In this document: piece by piece, positions 9,490-19,259 of the stretch
Layout of the letters: every line of letters starts with the position of its first letter
Position numbering within the stretch: position 1 is the stretch's first letter
Assembly: GCA_945861895.1 (NCBI GenBank)
Contig: CAMAWF010000014.1
Span: 1 to 55,216, forward strand
Direction: 5' to 3'
DNA from: Rhizobium sp. Q54
Lineage (GTDB): Bacteria; Pseudomonadota; Alphaproteobacteria; Rhizobiales; Xanthobacteraceae
Length of the DNA: 55,216 nucleotides
Notes under the pieces: generated by a model
The model's input: the letters and a program-made list of their open reading frames with translations, nothing else
Told to the model about the DNA's origin: nothing
Databases searched by the model: none
Translations under genes and position numbers: made by a program

Positions 9490-12400
9490 ATGAACTGGGG
9501 AGCGCGAAGCCTTTGCAACAGTGCAGCGCTGTCGGCAGTATTGCTGCTGATGGCCGCGCCGGCATTTGCGCAGACCAAGGAACAGTTCGCGTGGTGCGCC
9601 GGCAAGGACAACGCCTCGCCCGACCTGCGGATCACGAGTTGCACGGTCGTTATCCAGGCGCCGAAGACGCAGTCGTCAAAGGTCAAATCCGACGCGCACG
9701 AAAATCGCGGCAACGCCTACCGCGACAAGGGCGACGGCGAACGCGCAATCCGGGACTACGATCAGGCCATCCAACTCGACGGCAAGAACGCCTCCGCCTA
9801 CTACAATCGCGGAGTGATTTTCCGCGGCCGCGGTGAACTCGACCGCGCCATCTCCGATCTCGACCATGCGGTACGGTCCGATCCCAAGAACGTCGTCTAT
9901 CTCAATACGCGCAGCCACGCCTATTACGACAAGCGCGACTATGGCCAAGCGATCGATAGCCTCAACCGGGCGATCAAACTAAACCCCAATTACGCGCTCG
10001 CACTCTACAACCGTGGCATGGTGTATCGCGCCAAGGGCGAGCCCGACCGCGCCATCCCCGACTACGACCGCTCAATCAAGCTCAATCCGAACGACGCGGT
10101 CGCACTGCACAGCCGCGGCCTCGCCTACCGCGATCTGCGCGATTACGAACGCGCGATCCATGACTTCGACCAGGCGATCAAGATCAATCCGGAATTCGTG
10201 CTCGCACTCAACGACCGCGGCATTGCTTACGCTGCGAAGGGCGACACCGAGCGCGCGATCCAGGATTTCGACCAGGCCATCCTGCTCGATCCCCGCGACG
10301 CATTCGCCTACAACAACCGCGGACTTGCTTATCGCAATCGCGGCGAGATCGATCGCGCCATCAAGGACTATGACCAGGCGATCGAGCTCAACGCGAACTA
10401 CGTCCTTGCCTTCTACAATCGCGGCAACGCCTATTACGACAAGCGCGACTACGACCGCGCGATCAAGAATTACGATCAGGCGATCCGTCTGGATGCCGGC
10501 TACGCGCTCGCGTTCTATGACCGCGGCGTCGCCTATTTCGAAAAGCGCGACTATGACCGCGCGCTGCATGACCTCAGCCAGGCGATCAAGCTCGATCCCA
10601 AGGACGCGCTCGCCTATTACAATCGCGGCATCACCTACAGCGCCCGGGGTGAGACCGACCGCGCCATCGCCGACTTCGACCAGGCTATCCGGATCGACGC
10701 CAAGAACGCCGCCGCGTTCTACAACCGCGGCCTCGCCTACCGCGACAAGGGCGACGATGACCGCGCCATCACCGATTTCAGCCAGGCTATCCGCTTCGAT
10801 CCCAAGAACGCATTGGCGCTCTACCACCGTGGTGTCGCTTATCGCAGCAAGGGCGATACCGACCGCGCGGTGGCGGATTTCGATCAAGCCATCCGCATCG
10901 ACGTCAAAAATCCGTTCGCCTATTACGAGCGCGGCAACGCCTATTACAACAAGCGCGACCACGACCGCGCCATCCAGGACTTGAACCTGGCGATCAATAT
11001 CAAGCCCGATTACAAGCTTGCCTTTAACGTGCGCGGGCTCGCCTACAGCGCCAGGGGCGATAACGACCGCGCCATCGCCGACTTCGACCAGGCGGTCCGG
11101 CTCGATCCAAAATTTGCCGCGGCCCTGAGCAACCGGGGCGATGCCTATCTGCGCAAGCACGATCATGAGCGCGCCATCGCCGACTTCGACTTGGCGATCG
11201 CCGCCAATCCCAATTACGCCGGCGCGTTCTACAATCGCGGCCGCGCGCACAAGGAAAAGCGCGACTATGAGCGTGCGGTGCAGGACTTCAGCCGGGCGAT
11301 CAAAATCGATCCCAAGAACGCGCTCGCCTATAACAACCGCGGCCTTGCTTTTAGGCTCAAGGGCGACATTGCAAACGCATTCCAGGATTTCGAGCTGGCC
11401 ATCAAGCTCAACCCGAACTATGGCGCCGCCTTTTACAACCGCGGCAATGCCTATTCCGACAAGCGCGACTACGACCGCGCCATCGCCGATCTGAGCCAGG
11501 CCATCCGGCTCGACCCGAAGGATGCGCTCGCCGTGCACGACCGCGGCGTCGCCTACCGCGAGAAGCGCGACTTCGACCGCGCCATCGCCGACTTCGACCA
11601 GGCGCTCCGGCTCGATCCGAAATTCGCCTTTGCCTTCGTCAACCGCGGCAATGCGTTGCGCGAGAAGGGCGACTACGACCGCGCCATCAAGGATTTCGAT
11701 CAGGCGATCAAGATCGATCCCAAATTTGCCGCCGCCTTCACTGACCGCGGCAACACACACGCCGCACGCGGCAAGTTCGAACTGGCGCTCAAGGACTACG
11801 ACCAGTCAATCCGGTTTAATCCGAATTACGAGGTGACCTACAACAGCCGGGGGGTGGCCTATCGCAATCGCGGCGACGTTGACCGCGCCGTCCAGAATTT
11901 CGATCAGGCGATCAAGATCAACCCCAATTATGCGGTTGCCCTGAATAACCGCGGCACCATCTTTCAGGGCCGGGGCGAACTCGACCGCGCCATCGCCGAC
12001 TTCGATCAGGCGATCAATGCCTCGCCCGACTACGACATCGCCCTCAACAATCGCGGCAGCGCATATCGCAACAAGGGCGATACGGAACGCGCCATCGCGG
12101 ACTTCGATCGGGCGATCAAAGCCAATTCGGCGTTCGCGGTGGCGTATTTCAACCGCGGCGACGCCCACGAGACCAGGGGCGACCACGACCGCGCGATCCG
12201 CGACTTCGATCAGGCGATCAAGCTCAATCCGAAGGAAGCGCCGTCCTACAACGGCCGCGGCCTCGCCTATTCCAACAAGCGCGAATACGACCGCGCGATT
12301 TTGGATTTTGGCCAGGCGATAAAAATCGCCGCCAGCTATGCCGCCGCCTATAACAACCGCGGCTACGCCTATCGCGGCAAAGGCGACAGCGACCGCGCCA

Positions 12401-15400
12401 TCGCAGACTTCAACTACGCGATCAAGCTCGATTCGAATAACGCGTTCGCCTTCTACAATCGAGGCAATGCCTATTCCGACCGGCGAGATTTCGACCGCGC
12501 CATCGCGGATCTCAATCAGGCGCTGAAAATCAATCCAGGCTATGTCCGGGCCTATTACGACCGGGGCATTGCATACGGCATGCGTGGCGATACCGAGCGC
12601 GCCATCCAGGATTTCGATCAGGCGATCAAGATCGACCCGGCCAATGCGATTGCATTGAACAACCGGGGTTTCGCCCATCGCAACAAAGGCGATTACGACC
12701 GCGCCATCGCCGACTTCGACAAGGCAATCAAGATCGATCCGTCTTACTCCGTGGCATTCTACAACCGCGGAAATGCTTACTACGACAAGCGCGAGTATGA
12801 GCGCGCCATCCAGGATTTCGACCAGGCGATCAAGCTCAACGCCAAGGACAGCTACGCCTTCCACGACCGCGGCATCGCCCATTATGACAAGCGCGACTAC
12901 GACCGCGCCATCGCCGACTTCGATCAACTGGTGAAGATCAACCCCAATTACGCCGTCGGCGCGCGCAGCAGCGATACAAAAAACCAGCGCGGCTACGATC
13001 GCGCAATCGCGGAGCCGAGCCAGCAGCTCAAGATCAGCCCGCACTTCGCGCTTGCCTTTAGCGACCGTGGCGTCGCCTTCGGGACGAAGGGGGACAACGA
13101 CCGCGCCATCGCCGACTTCGACCAGGCGATCAAGATCAATCCGGCTTACTCGGTTGCCTATTACAACCGTGGCAATGCCTATTATCAGAAACGCGACTAC
13201 GATCGCGCCATTGCGAACTTCGATCAGGCGATCAAAACCAATCCGAAGGACGCGCTGGCGTTCTATGACCGCGGTGTCGCTTTCTATGAGAAGCAGGACT
13301 ACGACCGCGCAATCGCCGACTTCGAGCAAACGGTGCGGCTCGATCCGAAGAACGCATTTGCCTATTACAACCGCGGCACGGCCTTCCGCGAGAAGCAGGA
13401 CTACGACCGCGCGATCGCGGATTTCGATCAGGCGATCAAACTCAACCCAAAAATCTCGCTGGCCTTCAACAGCCGGGGCAATGCCTATGCCAGCAAACGC
13501 GAATACGATCGCGCGATTGCCGACCTGACCCAGGCAATCAAGCTCAATTCCAATTTCGCGCAGGCCTTTAACGACCGCGGCATCGCCCATGCGTTGAAAG
13601 GCGATACCGACCGCGCCATTCTCGATTTCGACCAGGCGCTCAAGCTTGACGAGAAATATGCCGCAGCGCTCAACAACCGGGGCATCGCGTTCGCGGCCAA
13701 AGGCCAGATCGACCGCGCCATTGCGGACTTCGATCAAGCGATCAAATTCAACTCGAGTTACTCGCTCGCTTTCTATAACCGCGGCAATGGCTATTACGAC
13801 AAACGCGATTACGAACGCGCCATCCAGGATTTCGACCGCGCGCTAAAACTCAATTCGGCGGACACGCTGACCTACAATAATCGGGCCAATGCCCACGCCA
13901 ATCGTGGCGACTACGACCGCGCCATTGCGGACTTGACGCAGGCGCTCAAATTCAACCCGAACTACGCGCTTGCCTATAACGACCGCGGCGTCGCCTATGC
14001 GGTCAAGGGCGATACCGATCGCGCGATCCAGGATTTCGACAACTCGATCCGGCTCGATCCGCGCAACGCGCTTGCCTTCTATAATCGCGGGCTTGCTTCG
14101 CGCGACAAGAATGACATCGATCGCGCGATCCAGAATTACGATCAGGCGATCAAGCTCAATCCGAATTCCGCCGTCGCGCTCTACAACCGCGGCAACGCGC
14201 ACGAATATAAGCGCGACTACGAGCGCGCCATTGCCGACTTTAACGCGGCAATCAAACTTAATCCCGGCTATACGGCCGCCTATTACGATCGCGCAATCGC
14301 CCACGGCTCGAAGGGCGACAATGACCGCGCTATCGCGGATCTGGACCAGACGATCAAGCTCGACCCCAAAAACGTGCAGGCCTTCTACAATCGCGGCATC
14401 GCCTATCGCAAAAAAGGCGAGATCGACCGCGCGATTACGGATTTTGGCCAGGCGCTCCAGCTCGACGGCAAATTCGCGATCGGATTATATCACCGCGGAA
14501 ATGCTTACTATGAGAAACGCGACTACGAGCGCGCCATCGCGGACTTCGACCAGGCGATCAGGATCAACCCCAATTACGATATCGCCTATTACAACCGCGG
14601 CCTGGCTTATCGCGATAAACGCGACCATGAGCGGGCCATCCATGATTTCAGCCAGGTGGTCCGGCTCGACCCCAGGAATATCATGGCCTTCAACAATCGG
14701 GGCCTCGTCCAGCGCAACAAGGGCGATATCGACCGCGCCGTCGCCGACTTCGATCAGGCGATCAAGCTCGATCCGAAAAATGCGCCGGCCTTTAACAATC
14801 GCGGTATCGCTTACGGCGCGCGCGGCGAGACCGACCGCAGTATTGCGGACCTCGACCAGGCGCTCCGGCTCGATCCAAGGAACGCGCAGGCGTTCAACAA
14901 TCGCGGCTTTGCATACCGCAACAAGGGCGACACCGACCGCGCCATCGCCGACTACGGCGAAGCAATCAAAATCAATCCGGCCTATGCCATTGCGCTGCTC
15001 AATCGCGGCAACGCTTTCTATGACAAGCGCGATTTCGACCGCGCCATTGCCGACTTCAACGAGGCGATCAAGCTCGATGCCAGCAATGCGATGGCCTACA
15101 ACAGCCGCGGGCTCGCCTACGACAGCAAGCAAGACTACGACCAGGCCATCGCGGATTTCGGGCAAGCGATCAAACTCGATCCGAAGAATGCGCTCGCCTT
15201 GAATAACCGCGGCTTCGCTTACCGCAACAAGGGTCAGCACGACAAAGCCATTGCGGACTATGACCAGGCTGCGAAGATCAATCCCAACTACGCGTTGACG
15301 CTCTACAACCGCGGCATGGCCTATTACGGCAAGCGCGACTTCGAGCGTGCGATGACCGACATCAATCAGGCGATCAAGATCAACCCGAACTATGCCAATG

Positions 15401-15630
15401 CGTTCTACGATCGCGGTATCGCCTACTACGACAAGCGCGACTACGACCGCGCGATCTATGGCGAAGATCAGATCGCCAGCCGCACGCCGAATTTTGCGAT
15501 CAGCTTCGATAATCGCGGCGGCTACGAGAACCGGCGTGAGGGCGACCGCATCATCCAGGACGCAAGCCCGGCGATCAAAAACGCCCAGCACGGCGCGTTC
15601 GCCTATTCGAACGGCGCGTCAGCCGACTAA
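9490..15630 (+). CDS. Giant secreted protein of 58 tandem tetratricopeptide repeats
   Basis: A 2046-residue protein counted from the ATG at 9490. It has a signal peptide (MNWGARSLCN to about APAFAQ) and a short Cys-containing N-terminal part. From residue 70 onward come 58 tandem units of 34 residues with the consensus YNRGxAYxxKxDYDRAIxDF followed by DQAIKLNPxxAxA. Fifty-six units are exactly 34 long. Unit 33 (residues 1158-1189) is 32 long and degenerate, and the last unit is degenerate and forms the tail. No catalytic domain is present. TPR superhelices bind other proteins, so this is probably a very long periplasmic or exported scaffold. Most TPR proteins have 3-16 repeats, so the size is exceptional. 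The gene is not part of an evident operon, and the regulator gene at 15637 converges on it with only 6 bp between. Confidence 0.9.
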   Translation: MNWGARSLCNSAALSAVLLLMAAPAFAQTKEQFAWCAGKDNASPDLRITSCTVVIQAPKTQSSKVKSDAHENRGNAYRDKGDGERAIRDYDQAIQLDGKNASAYYNRGVIFRGRGELDRAISDLDHAVRSDPKNVVYLNTRSHAYYDKRDYGQAIDSLNRAIKLNPNYALALYNRGMVYRAKGEPDRAIPDYDRSIKLNPNDAVALHSRGLAYRDLRDYERAIHDFDQAIKINPEFVLALNDRGIAYAAKGDTERAIQDFDQAILLDPRDAFAYNNRGLAYRNRGEIDRAIKDYDQAIELNANYVLAFYNRGNAYYDKRDYDRAIKNYDQAIRLDAGYALAFYDRGVAYFEKRDYDRALHDLSQAIKLDPKDALAYYNRGITYSARGETDRAIADFDQAIRIDAKNAAAFYNRGLAYRDKGDDDRAITDFSQAIRFDPKNALALYHRGVAYRSKGDTDRAVADFDQAIRIDVKNPFAYYERGNAYYNKRDHDRAIQDLNLAINIKPDYKLAFNVRGLAYSARGDNDRAIADFDQAVRLDPKFAAALSNRGDAYLRKHDHERAIADFDLAIAANPNYAGAFYNRGRAHKEKRDYERAVQDFSRAIKIDPKNALAYNNRGLAFRLKGDIANAFQDFELAIKLNPNYGAAFYNRGNAYSDKRDYDRAIADLSQAIRLDPKDALAVHDRGVAYREKRDFDRAIADFDQALRLDPKFAFAFVNRGNALREKGDYDRAIKDFDQAIKIDPKFAAAFTDRGNTHAARGKFELALKDYDQSIRFNPNYEVTYNSRGVAYRNRGDVDRAVQNFDQAIKINPNYAVALNNRGTIFQGRGELDRAIADFDQAINASPDYDIALNNRGSAYRNKGDTERAIADFDRAIKANSAFAVAYFNRGDAHETRGDHDRAIRDFDQAIKLNPKEAPSYNGRGLAYSNKREYDRAILDFGQAIKIAASYAAAYNNRGYAYRGKGDSDRAIADFNYAIKLDSNNAFAFYNRGNAYSDRRDFDRAIADLNQALKINPGYVRAYYDRGIAYGMRGDTERAIQDFDQAIKIDPANAIALNNRGFAHRNKGDYDRAIADFDKAIKIDPSYSVAFYNRGNAYYDKREYERAIQDFDQAIKLNAKDSYAFHDRGIAHYDKRDYDRAIADFDQLVKINPNYAVGARSSDTKNQRGYDRAIAEPSQQLKISPHFALAFSDRGVAFGTKGDNDRAIADFDQAIKINPAYSVAYYNRGNAYYQKRDYDRAIANFDQAIKTNPKDALAFYDRGVAFYEKQDYDRAIADFEQTVRLDPKNAFAYYNRGTAFREKQDYDRAIADFDQAIKLNPKISLAFNSRGNAYASKREYDRAIADLTQAIKLNSNFAQAFNDRGIAHALKGDTDRAILDFDQALKLDEKYAAALNNRGIAFAAKGQIDRAIADFDQAIKFNSSYSLAFYNRGNGYYDKRDYERAIQDFDRALKLNSADTLTYNNRANAHANRGDYDRAIADLTQALKFNPNYALAYNDRGVAYAVKGDTDRAIQDFDNSIRLDPRNALAFYNRGLASRDKNDIDRAIQNYDQAIKLNPNSAVALYNRGNAHEYKRDYERAIADFNAAIKLNPGYTAAYYDRAIAHGSKGDNDRAIADLDQTIKLDPKNVQAFYNRGIAYRKKGEIDRAITDFGQALQLDGKFAIGLYHRGNAYYEKRDYERAIADFDQAIRINPNYDIAYYNRGLAYRDKRDHERAIHDFSQVVRLDPRNIMAFNNRGLVQRNKGDIDRAVADFDQAIKLDPKNAPAFNNRGIAYGARGETDRSIADLDQALRLDPRNAQAFNNRGFAYRNKGDTDRAIADYGEAIKINPAYAIALLNRGNAFYDKRDFDRAIADFNEAIKLDASNAMAYNSRGLAYDSKQDYDQAIADFGQAIKLDPKNALALNNRGFAYRNKGQHDKAIADYDQAAKINPNYALTLYNRGMAYYGKRDFERAMTDINQAIKINPNYANAFYDRGIAYYDKRDYDRAIYGEDQIASRTPNFAISFDNRGGYENRREGDRIIQDASPAIKNAQHGAFAYSNGASAD

Positions 15631-15636
15631 GGCTTC

Positions 15637-16521
15637 TTACGTCGCCAAGCGGACCTGGCCTGCACCACCGAGATCGTATCCGCCCAGTTCCTGCGCGCGG
15701 GAATGCATTTCCGGGGTGCGCAAGAATCCAAAAAATGTCTGTAGCGGCGGACGGAAGTAATCGCGCTGGCGCATGACGAGATCGAAATTCTCCCAGACGA
15801 TAGGAACGAAATCGAGCCCGACCGCATTGGCGACCGAGCGTGTCGCAATGCCGCAATCGGCGCGGCCTGCCCTGATCGCCTGTGCGATGTCGGGACCCGT
15901 CGGACATGGCGGGTTGACGCAATTGAATTGATTGAGGCCGAGCCTGGCCCGATGCAGGAGTGCAAGCAGCAATAATTGCGCACCGGCGCCTGCCGGGCGG
16001 ACGGCCAAGCGCGCACGTTTCTTGGCAACGTCCGCGATCGACGCGATGCCCAGCGGATTTCCGGCTGCGACCACAAATCCTTGCTCGCGGCGCACGAAGC
16101 CGATCAGTATGGCATCGTGGAATGCAGATTTTGTCCGTAAGGCTTCCACATTGGCGTCGGCTTCGTCGCGCTCGAGCGCATGAAGATGGATCGCGGCGGC
16201 CAGCAATTCGCCGGTGGCAAATCGCGCAAGCCCGGCCTCGCTTCCCTCCGGCAACGTCGCAAGCCCCGATCCACTCTCGCGCAACGCCCATTCGAGCAAT
16301 GGGTCGTGGCTGCCGGCGACAATGGGCATCGGATCGGCCGGCTCCAGCCCCTCCGGTCGCGTCAGACTCGACGCCAGCCAGCGGTCAAGCTCTGCCTTAG
16401 GGAAAAGCCATTTGCCGGTGATCTTGGTGCACGGGATCGCGCCCTCGGAAACCAGTTCGTAAAGCTTGCGCTCTTTCAGCCGCAGATAGTCGGCGGCTTC
16501 AGCGGTATTGAAAAGCTGCAT
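15637..16521 (-). CDS. Transcriptional regulator: excisionase-type HTH fused to periplasmic-binding-like domain
   Basis: A 294-residue protein counted from the ATG at 16521 (a GTG at 16536 is possible). Residues 1-55 form an excisionase-like helix-turn-helix (FNTAEAADYLRLKERKLYEL, then TGKWLFPKAELDRWL). The rest is a type-2 periplasmic-binding-like ligand domain ending in a FFGFLRTPEMHSRAQELGGYDL segment, as in one-component regulators that sense small anions or metabolites. The ligand is unknown. An inverted repeat, CCGATAT-N12-ATATCGG, lies immediately upstream and is a candidate autoregulatory operator. It may control the downstream-facing catabolic genes, but this is inference from position only. 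Confidence 0.75.
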   Translation of the reverse strand: MQLFNTAEAADYLRLKERKLYELVSEGAIPCTKITGKWLFPKAELDRWLASSLTRPEGLEPADPMPIVAGSHDPLLEWALRESGSGLATLPEGSEAGLARFATGELLAAAIHLHALERDEADANVEALRTKSAFHDAILIGFVRREQGFVVAAGNPLGIASIADVAKKRARLAVRPAGAGAQLLLLALLHRARLGLNQFNCVNPPCPTGPDIAQAIRAGRADCGIATRSVANAVGLDFVPIVWENFDLVMRQRDYFRPPLQTFFGFLRTPEMHSRAQELGGYDLGGAGQVRLAT

Positions 16522-16535
16522 GACGAAGAATTGCA

Positions 16536-16561
16536 CCGATATGCATGGATTTCAATATCGG
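16536..16561. promoter_or_regulatory. Candidate operator CCGATAT-N12-ATATCGG
   Basis: Perfect 7-bp inverted arms at 16536-16542 and 16555-16561 are centred about 28 bp upstream of the regulator ATG at 16521, overlapping where its promoter should be. The spacing, two DNA turns apart or slightly less, fits a dimeric regulator. Confidence 0.45.
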
Positions 16562-16575
16562 AGGGGTATCCGAAT

Positions 16576-17424
16576 TCAAGACCCCATGATGGCTTTCGCT
16601 GCATTGCCGACCGCCTCCACCGACATGTCGGTGTCGAGGAATGCTACGATCCGGCAGGGACAGCCTTCGAGGCCTTCGTAACGCCAGGGGAACGCGCCGA
16701 TCAGGCAGCGCTTTCCGAGCACAAGCTCAATATCGCCGCCCAGATTCTCGGCATGCAGCAGCCCTTCCTGGAACGCCCAGCTGTGGAACGGGAACATGTC
16801 CTGCACCACACGCCGGCCAGACTTCTTGTGGGCGTATTCGAAGGTGCCGAAAAATTCCGCCGGAGTCTTGCCGAATTGTTTCGCGAACTGCGCGGCAAGG
16901 TCGGGGCGCATGTTGCGGATCGATGTGTTCATCGCGTGGTCGCATGAGCCGGCGTCCATCCCCCACCATTTTATTTTTTTCTTCAGCATCCAGTGCAGAG
17001 TGTCGAGGTTGGGCCCGGGGTGGTAGCAAAAGTAACGCACGAGGTCCTGCTGCTTTTGCCCTTCGTAGTGGCGATGCCAGCCGGTGTGCAGAATGAGAAT
17101 ATCGCCTTCGCGGATGTCCGCCTTGGTCGATTCGATCATTTCAGGCGTAATCACCGACCAATCGGTGACTTTGTCTGAAATATCGACAATGACGCCGCGG
17201 TTGACCAGGTAGTCCAGCGGCAGCGAAGCCATGTCGCCCTTGCGATCGTCGGTTGCGTGCATCGCGCCGTCGAAATGCGTCCCCACATGCAGCGCGGTAT
17301 CGATGCGCTGCGCCACGATCATCTGCGTTTGCAGATTTTGCGCGTAATACATTTTGTTGCCGGCATAGCCGACCCAGCCCGGCGTGTGGACGTTCATGAC
17401 ATGAGAGAGATCGACGATTTTCAT
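16576..17424 (-). CDS. Cyclase family protein (kynurenine-formamidase-like metal hydrolase)
   Basis: A 282-residue enzyme of the PF04199 family, which hydrolyses amide or formamide bonds with one or two metal ions. The signature is HVGTHFDGAMH at residues 46-56, providing His46, His50, Asp52 and His56; a further GMDAGSCDHAMN segment follows later. Known relatives include kynurenine formamidase and isatin hydrolase. A strong AGGAAGG ribosome binding site precedes the ATG. The setting, at the distal end of a run of ring-opening and amide-hydrolysing genes, suggests a cyclic or N-acyl amide substrate. The precise substrate is unknown. Confidence 0.85.
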   Translation of the reverse strand: MKIVDLSHVMNVHTPGWVGYAGNKMYYAQNLQTQMIVAQRIDTALHVGTHFDGAMHATDDRKGDMASLPLDYLVNRGVIVDISDKVTDWSVITPEMIESTKADIREGDILILHTGWHRHYEGQKQQDLVRYFCYHPGPNLDTLHWMLKKKIKWWGMDAGSCDHAMNTSIRNMRPDLAAQFAKQFGKTPAEFFGTFEYAHKKSGRRVVQDMFPFHSWAFQEGLLHAENLGGDIELVLGKRCLIGAFPWRYEGLEGCPCRIVAFLDTDMSVEAVGNAAKAIMGS

Positions 17425-17545
17425 CGGGGCCCTTCCTGTTCTTTTACGACTACAAGGAGATCGTTAGCCATCATACGCCGTAATTCCAAAATCTCTTGCC
17501 CAGAACAACTCGCCTGGATGTTAGAATGCCGAAAACCTTGCGGCA

Positions 17546-18520
17546 CTAACGCGATTTGAGATAGCGATACGTCGAACGCACATTGAACGGCATCCATTCC
17601 CGATACCGCGGCATATCGGCGTAGCGGGCGACTTGCACTTCGTGCGCGGCCGCATCCTCGGACGCACCGGCCTTGATCGCGGCCGCCACCGCGTCGCGCA
17701 CCGCACGCAAAAGACCGCGGAACTCGGCAACATCCCTCAGCGCGGCAACTGGCCCATGGCCCGGAACGACCGTCAAAATATCCATGGTGAGAATCCGGTC
17801 GAGGCGCTCGATCCAGCCGTCGAGGTCGCAATCGCCGAACCAGGGAAAGCGGCCAAAGAAAAACAGATCGCCTAGGAACGCAATCTTCTGCTTTTCCAAA
17901 TGAACGATCAGATCGCCGTCGCAATGCGCAGGACCCCAATATTCCGCGTGCAGGGTGTCCCGCGTCAAATGAAACGCCAGACGATCCTCGAAGGTTTCGC
18001 TCGGGCCGCGAAGCGCGATGCTGTCGTAATCCGGCCCGCTTACGCGCTTGAGAAACCACGCCTCCGACGGGTCTCCCGGCGGCACGAGGTCGCGGATGTT
18101 CGATCCGAAAAACAAACGCAGCTTGTCGTCCGTGTCCGATACCGTCCAGCTCCCGCTCTCGCTGGGGCCGAGATAGGTTTGCATCGCCTGACGCGTGCGG
18201 CTGTGCGCCACAATGGCAACATCGGCGAACACGATATTTCCCGCGGTGTGATCGAGATGAAAATGCGTGTTGATGAGCTGGCCGATCGGACGGCCTGTCG
18301 TGGTTTCCAGCGCATGCCGGAAACTCCGCGCCAAGCGCTGGTTTTGCTGCGCATCGATGACAAGAAGGCCATCCGACGTCTCAATCGCGGCGGCGTTCGA
18401 ATCGCCGCCGGCGCCAATCCACGCATACACGCCGTCGCCCAGCTTTTGCAGCGACTGTTGTTGACTTCCCAGCATTACAAACTTTCTTGCAGATGCACGC
18501 TCGCGTAATTCCGCACGCAT
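17546..18520 (-). CDS. MBL-fold metallo-hydrolase
   Basis: A 324-residue protein of the metallo-beta-lactamase superfamily. It shows THFHLDHTAG (His86, His88, Asp90, His91), GPAHCDGD and VPGHGPVAAL, which give the full two-zinc site. Members cleave esters, thioesters, lactams or lactones. The ATG at 18520 follows directly on the TAG stop of the cysteine hydrolase at 18521, so translation is probably coupled; a second ATG at 18475 is possible. It belongs to the minus-strand catabolic series. It could open a cyclic intermediate or hydrolyse a thioester, but no specific role can be read. Confidence 0.85.
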   Translation of the reverse strand: MRAELRERASARKFVMLGSQQQSLQKLGDGVYAWIGAGGDSNAAAIETSDGLLVIDAQQNQRLARSFRHALETTTGRPIGQLINTHFHLDHTAGNIVFADVAIVAHSRTRQAMQTYLGPSESGSWTVSDTDDKLRLFFGSNIRDLVPPGDPSEAWFLKRVSGPDYDSIALRGPSETFEDRLAFHLTRDTLHAEYWGPAHCDGDLIVHLEKQKIAFLGDLFFFGRFPWFGDCDLDGWIERLDRILTMDILTVVPGHGPVAALRDVAEFRGLLRAVRDAVAAAIKAGASEDAAAHEVQVARYADMPRYREWMPFNVRSTYRYLKSR

Positions 18521-19231
18521 CTAGGTATTCCGGCCCGCCCAAATGCCGCAAAGCTCGTCGATGGTCGTCACCTCGCCGAAGAACCGGTCGACATTCCGTA
18601 GTGTCATCTGATGTTCCTCCGGCGAATAGGCCGCCGCGCCGTCGCCGACCAGCACCGTGTAGTAGTCGCGAACGAAGCTTTCCCGCGCCGTGGTCTCCAC
18701 GCACACATTCGTGGAGACGCCCGTGAGGATGACCGTGCGTATTGCGTGCGACCGCAGGATCAGGTCGAGATCGGTTCCATGAAATGAACTGTAGCGGTGC
18801 TTGGTGACCACGATGTCGTCCGGCACGGGCCGAATATCGCCATAATAGTCGCACTCCCAGCTTCCATCCTGACATCCGGGACTGAGGGTGTAGGTGCCGC
18901 CTTGCTTGCGCGCCGCCTGCTCCAGCCAGACATCCGATAGGAAACTGTTACGGTCGGACGAAAAAAAGCTGCGCACAAAAATAACAAGCACGCCGCTCTT
19001 GCGCGCGTTTTCAATCAGAACCGGCAGCCGCTTCGCCATCGCCTGAACAGACGACACATCGCGGCCGCCGCGGTCGACGAAACCGTCCTTGGCGCAGAAA
19101 TCGTTCTGCATGTCGATGACGATGAGCGCGGCATGACCTGGCCGCACCTTCTCATTCAAGCTACCGAGCGGCGCGACATGCGCAATGCGCCGCGCGGCTT
19201 CAAGGTTCTTAGCTGGCGAGTCGTCGGGCAT
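18521..19231 (-). CDS. Isochorismatase-like cysteine hydrolase (RutB/BiuH-like)
   Basis: A 236-residue amidohydrolase of the cysteine hydrolase superfamily. The catalytic triad is visible as Asp40 (VIDMQNDF), Lys144 (VVTKHRYSSF) and Cys177 (GVSTNVCVETT). The segment from KHRYSSF to STNVCVETT resembles RutB, which hydrolyses ureidoacrylate in pyrimidine breakdown. The early DFCAKDGFVDRGGRD stretch also recalls biuret hydrolase. Both act on ureido or amide bonds and release ammonia or carbamate. The ATG at 19231 is preferred because GGAG lies upstream and longer starts overlap the next gene. Neighbours fit a heterocycle-degradation pathway. Confidence 0.87.
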   Translation of the reverse strand: MPDDSPAKNLEAARRIAHVAPLGSLNEKVRPGHAALIVIDMQNDFCAKDGFVDRGGRDVSSVQAMAKRLPVLIENARKSGVLVIFVRSFFSSDRNSFLSDVWLEQAARKQGGTYTLSPGCQDGSWECDYYGDIRPVPDDIVVTKHRYSSFHGTDLDLILRSHAIRTVILTGVSTNVCVETTARESFVRDYYTVLVGDGAAAYSPEEHQMTLRNVDRFFGEVTTIDELCGIWAGRNT

Positions 19232-19259
19232 TGTCGATTCTCCAAGCGGGCTACGCGGC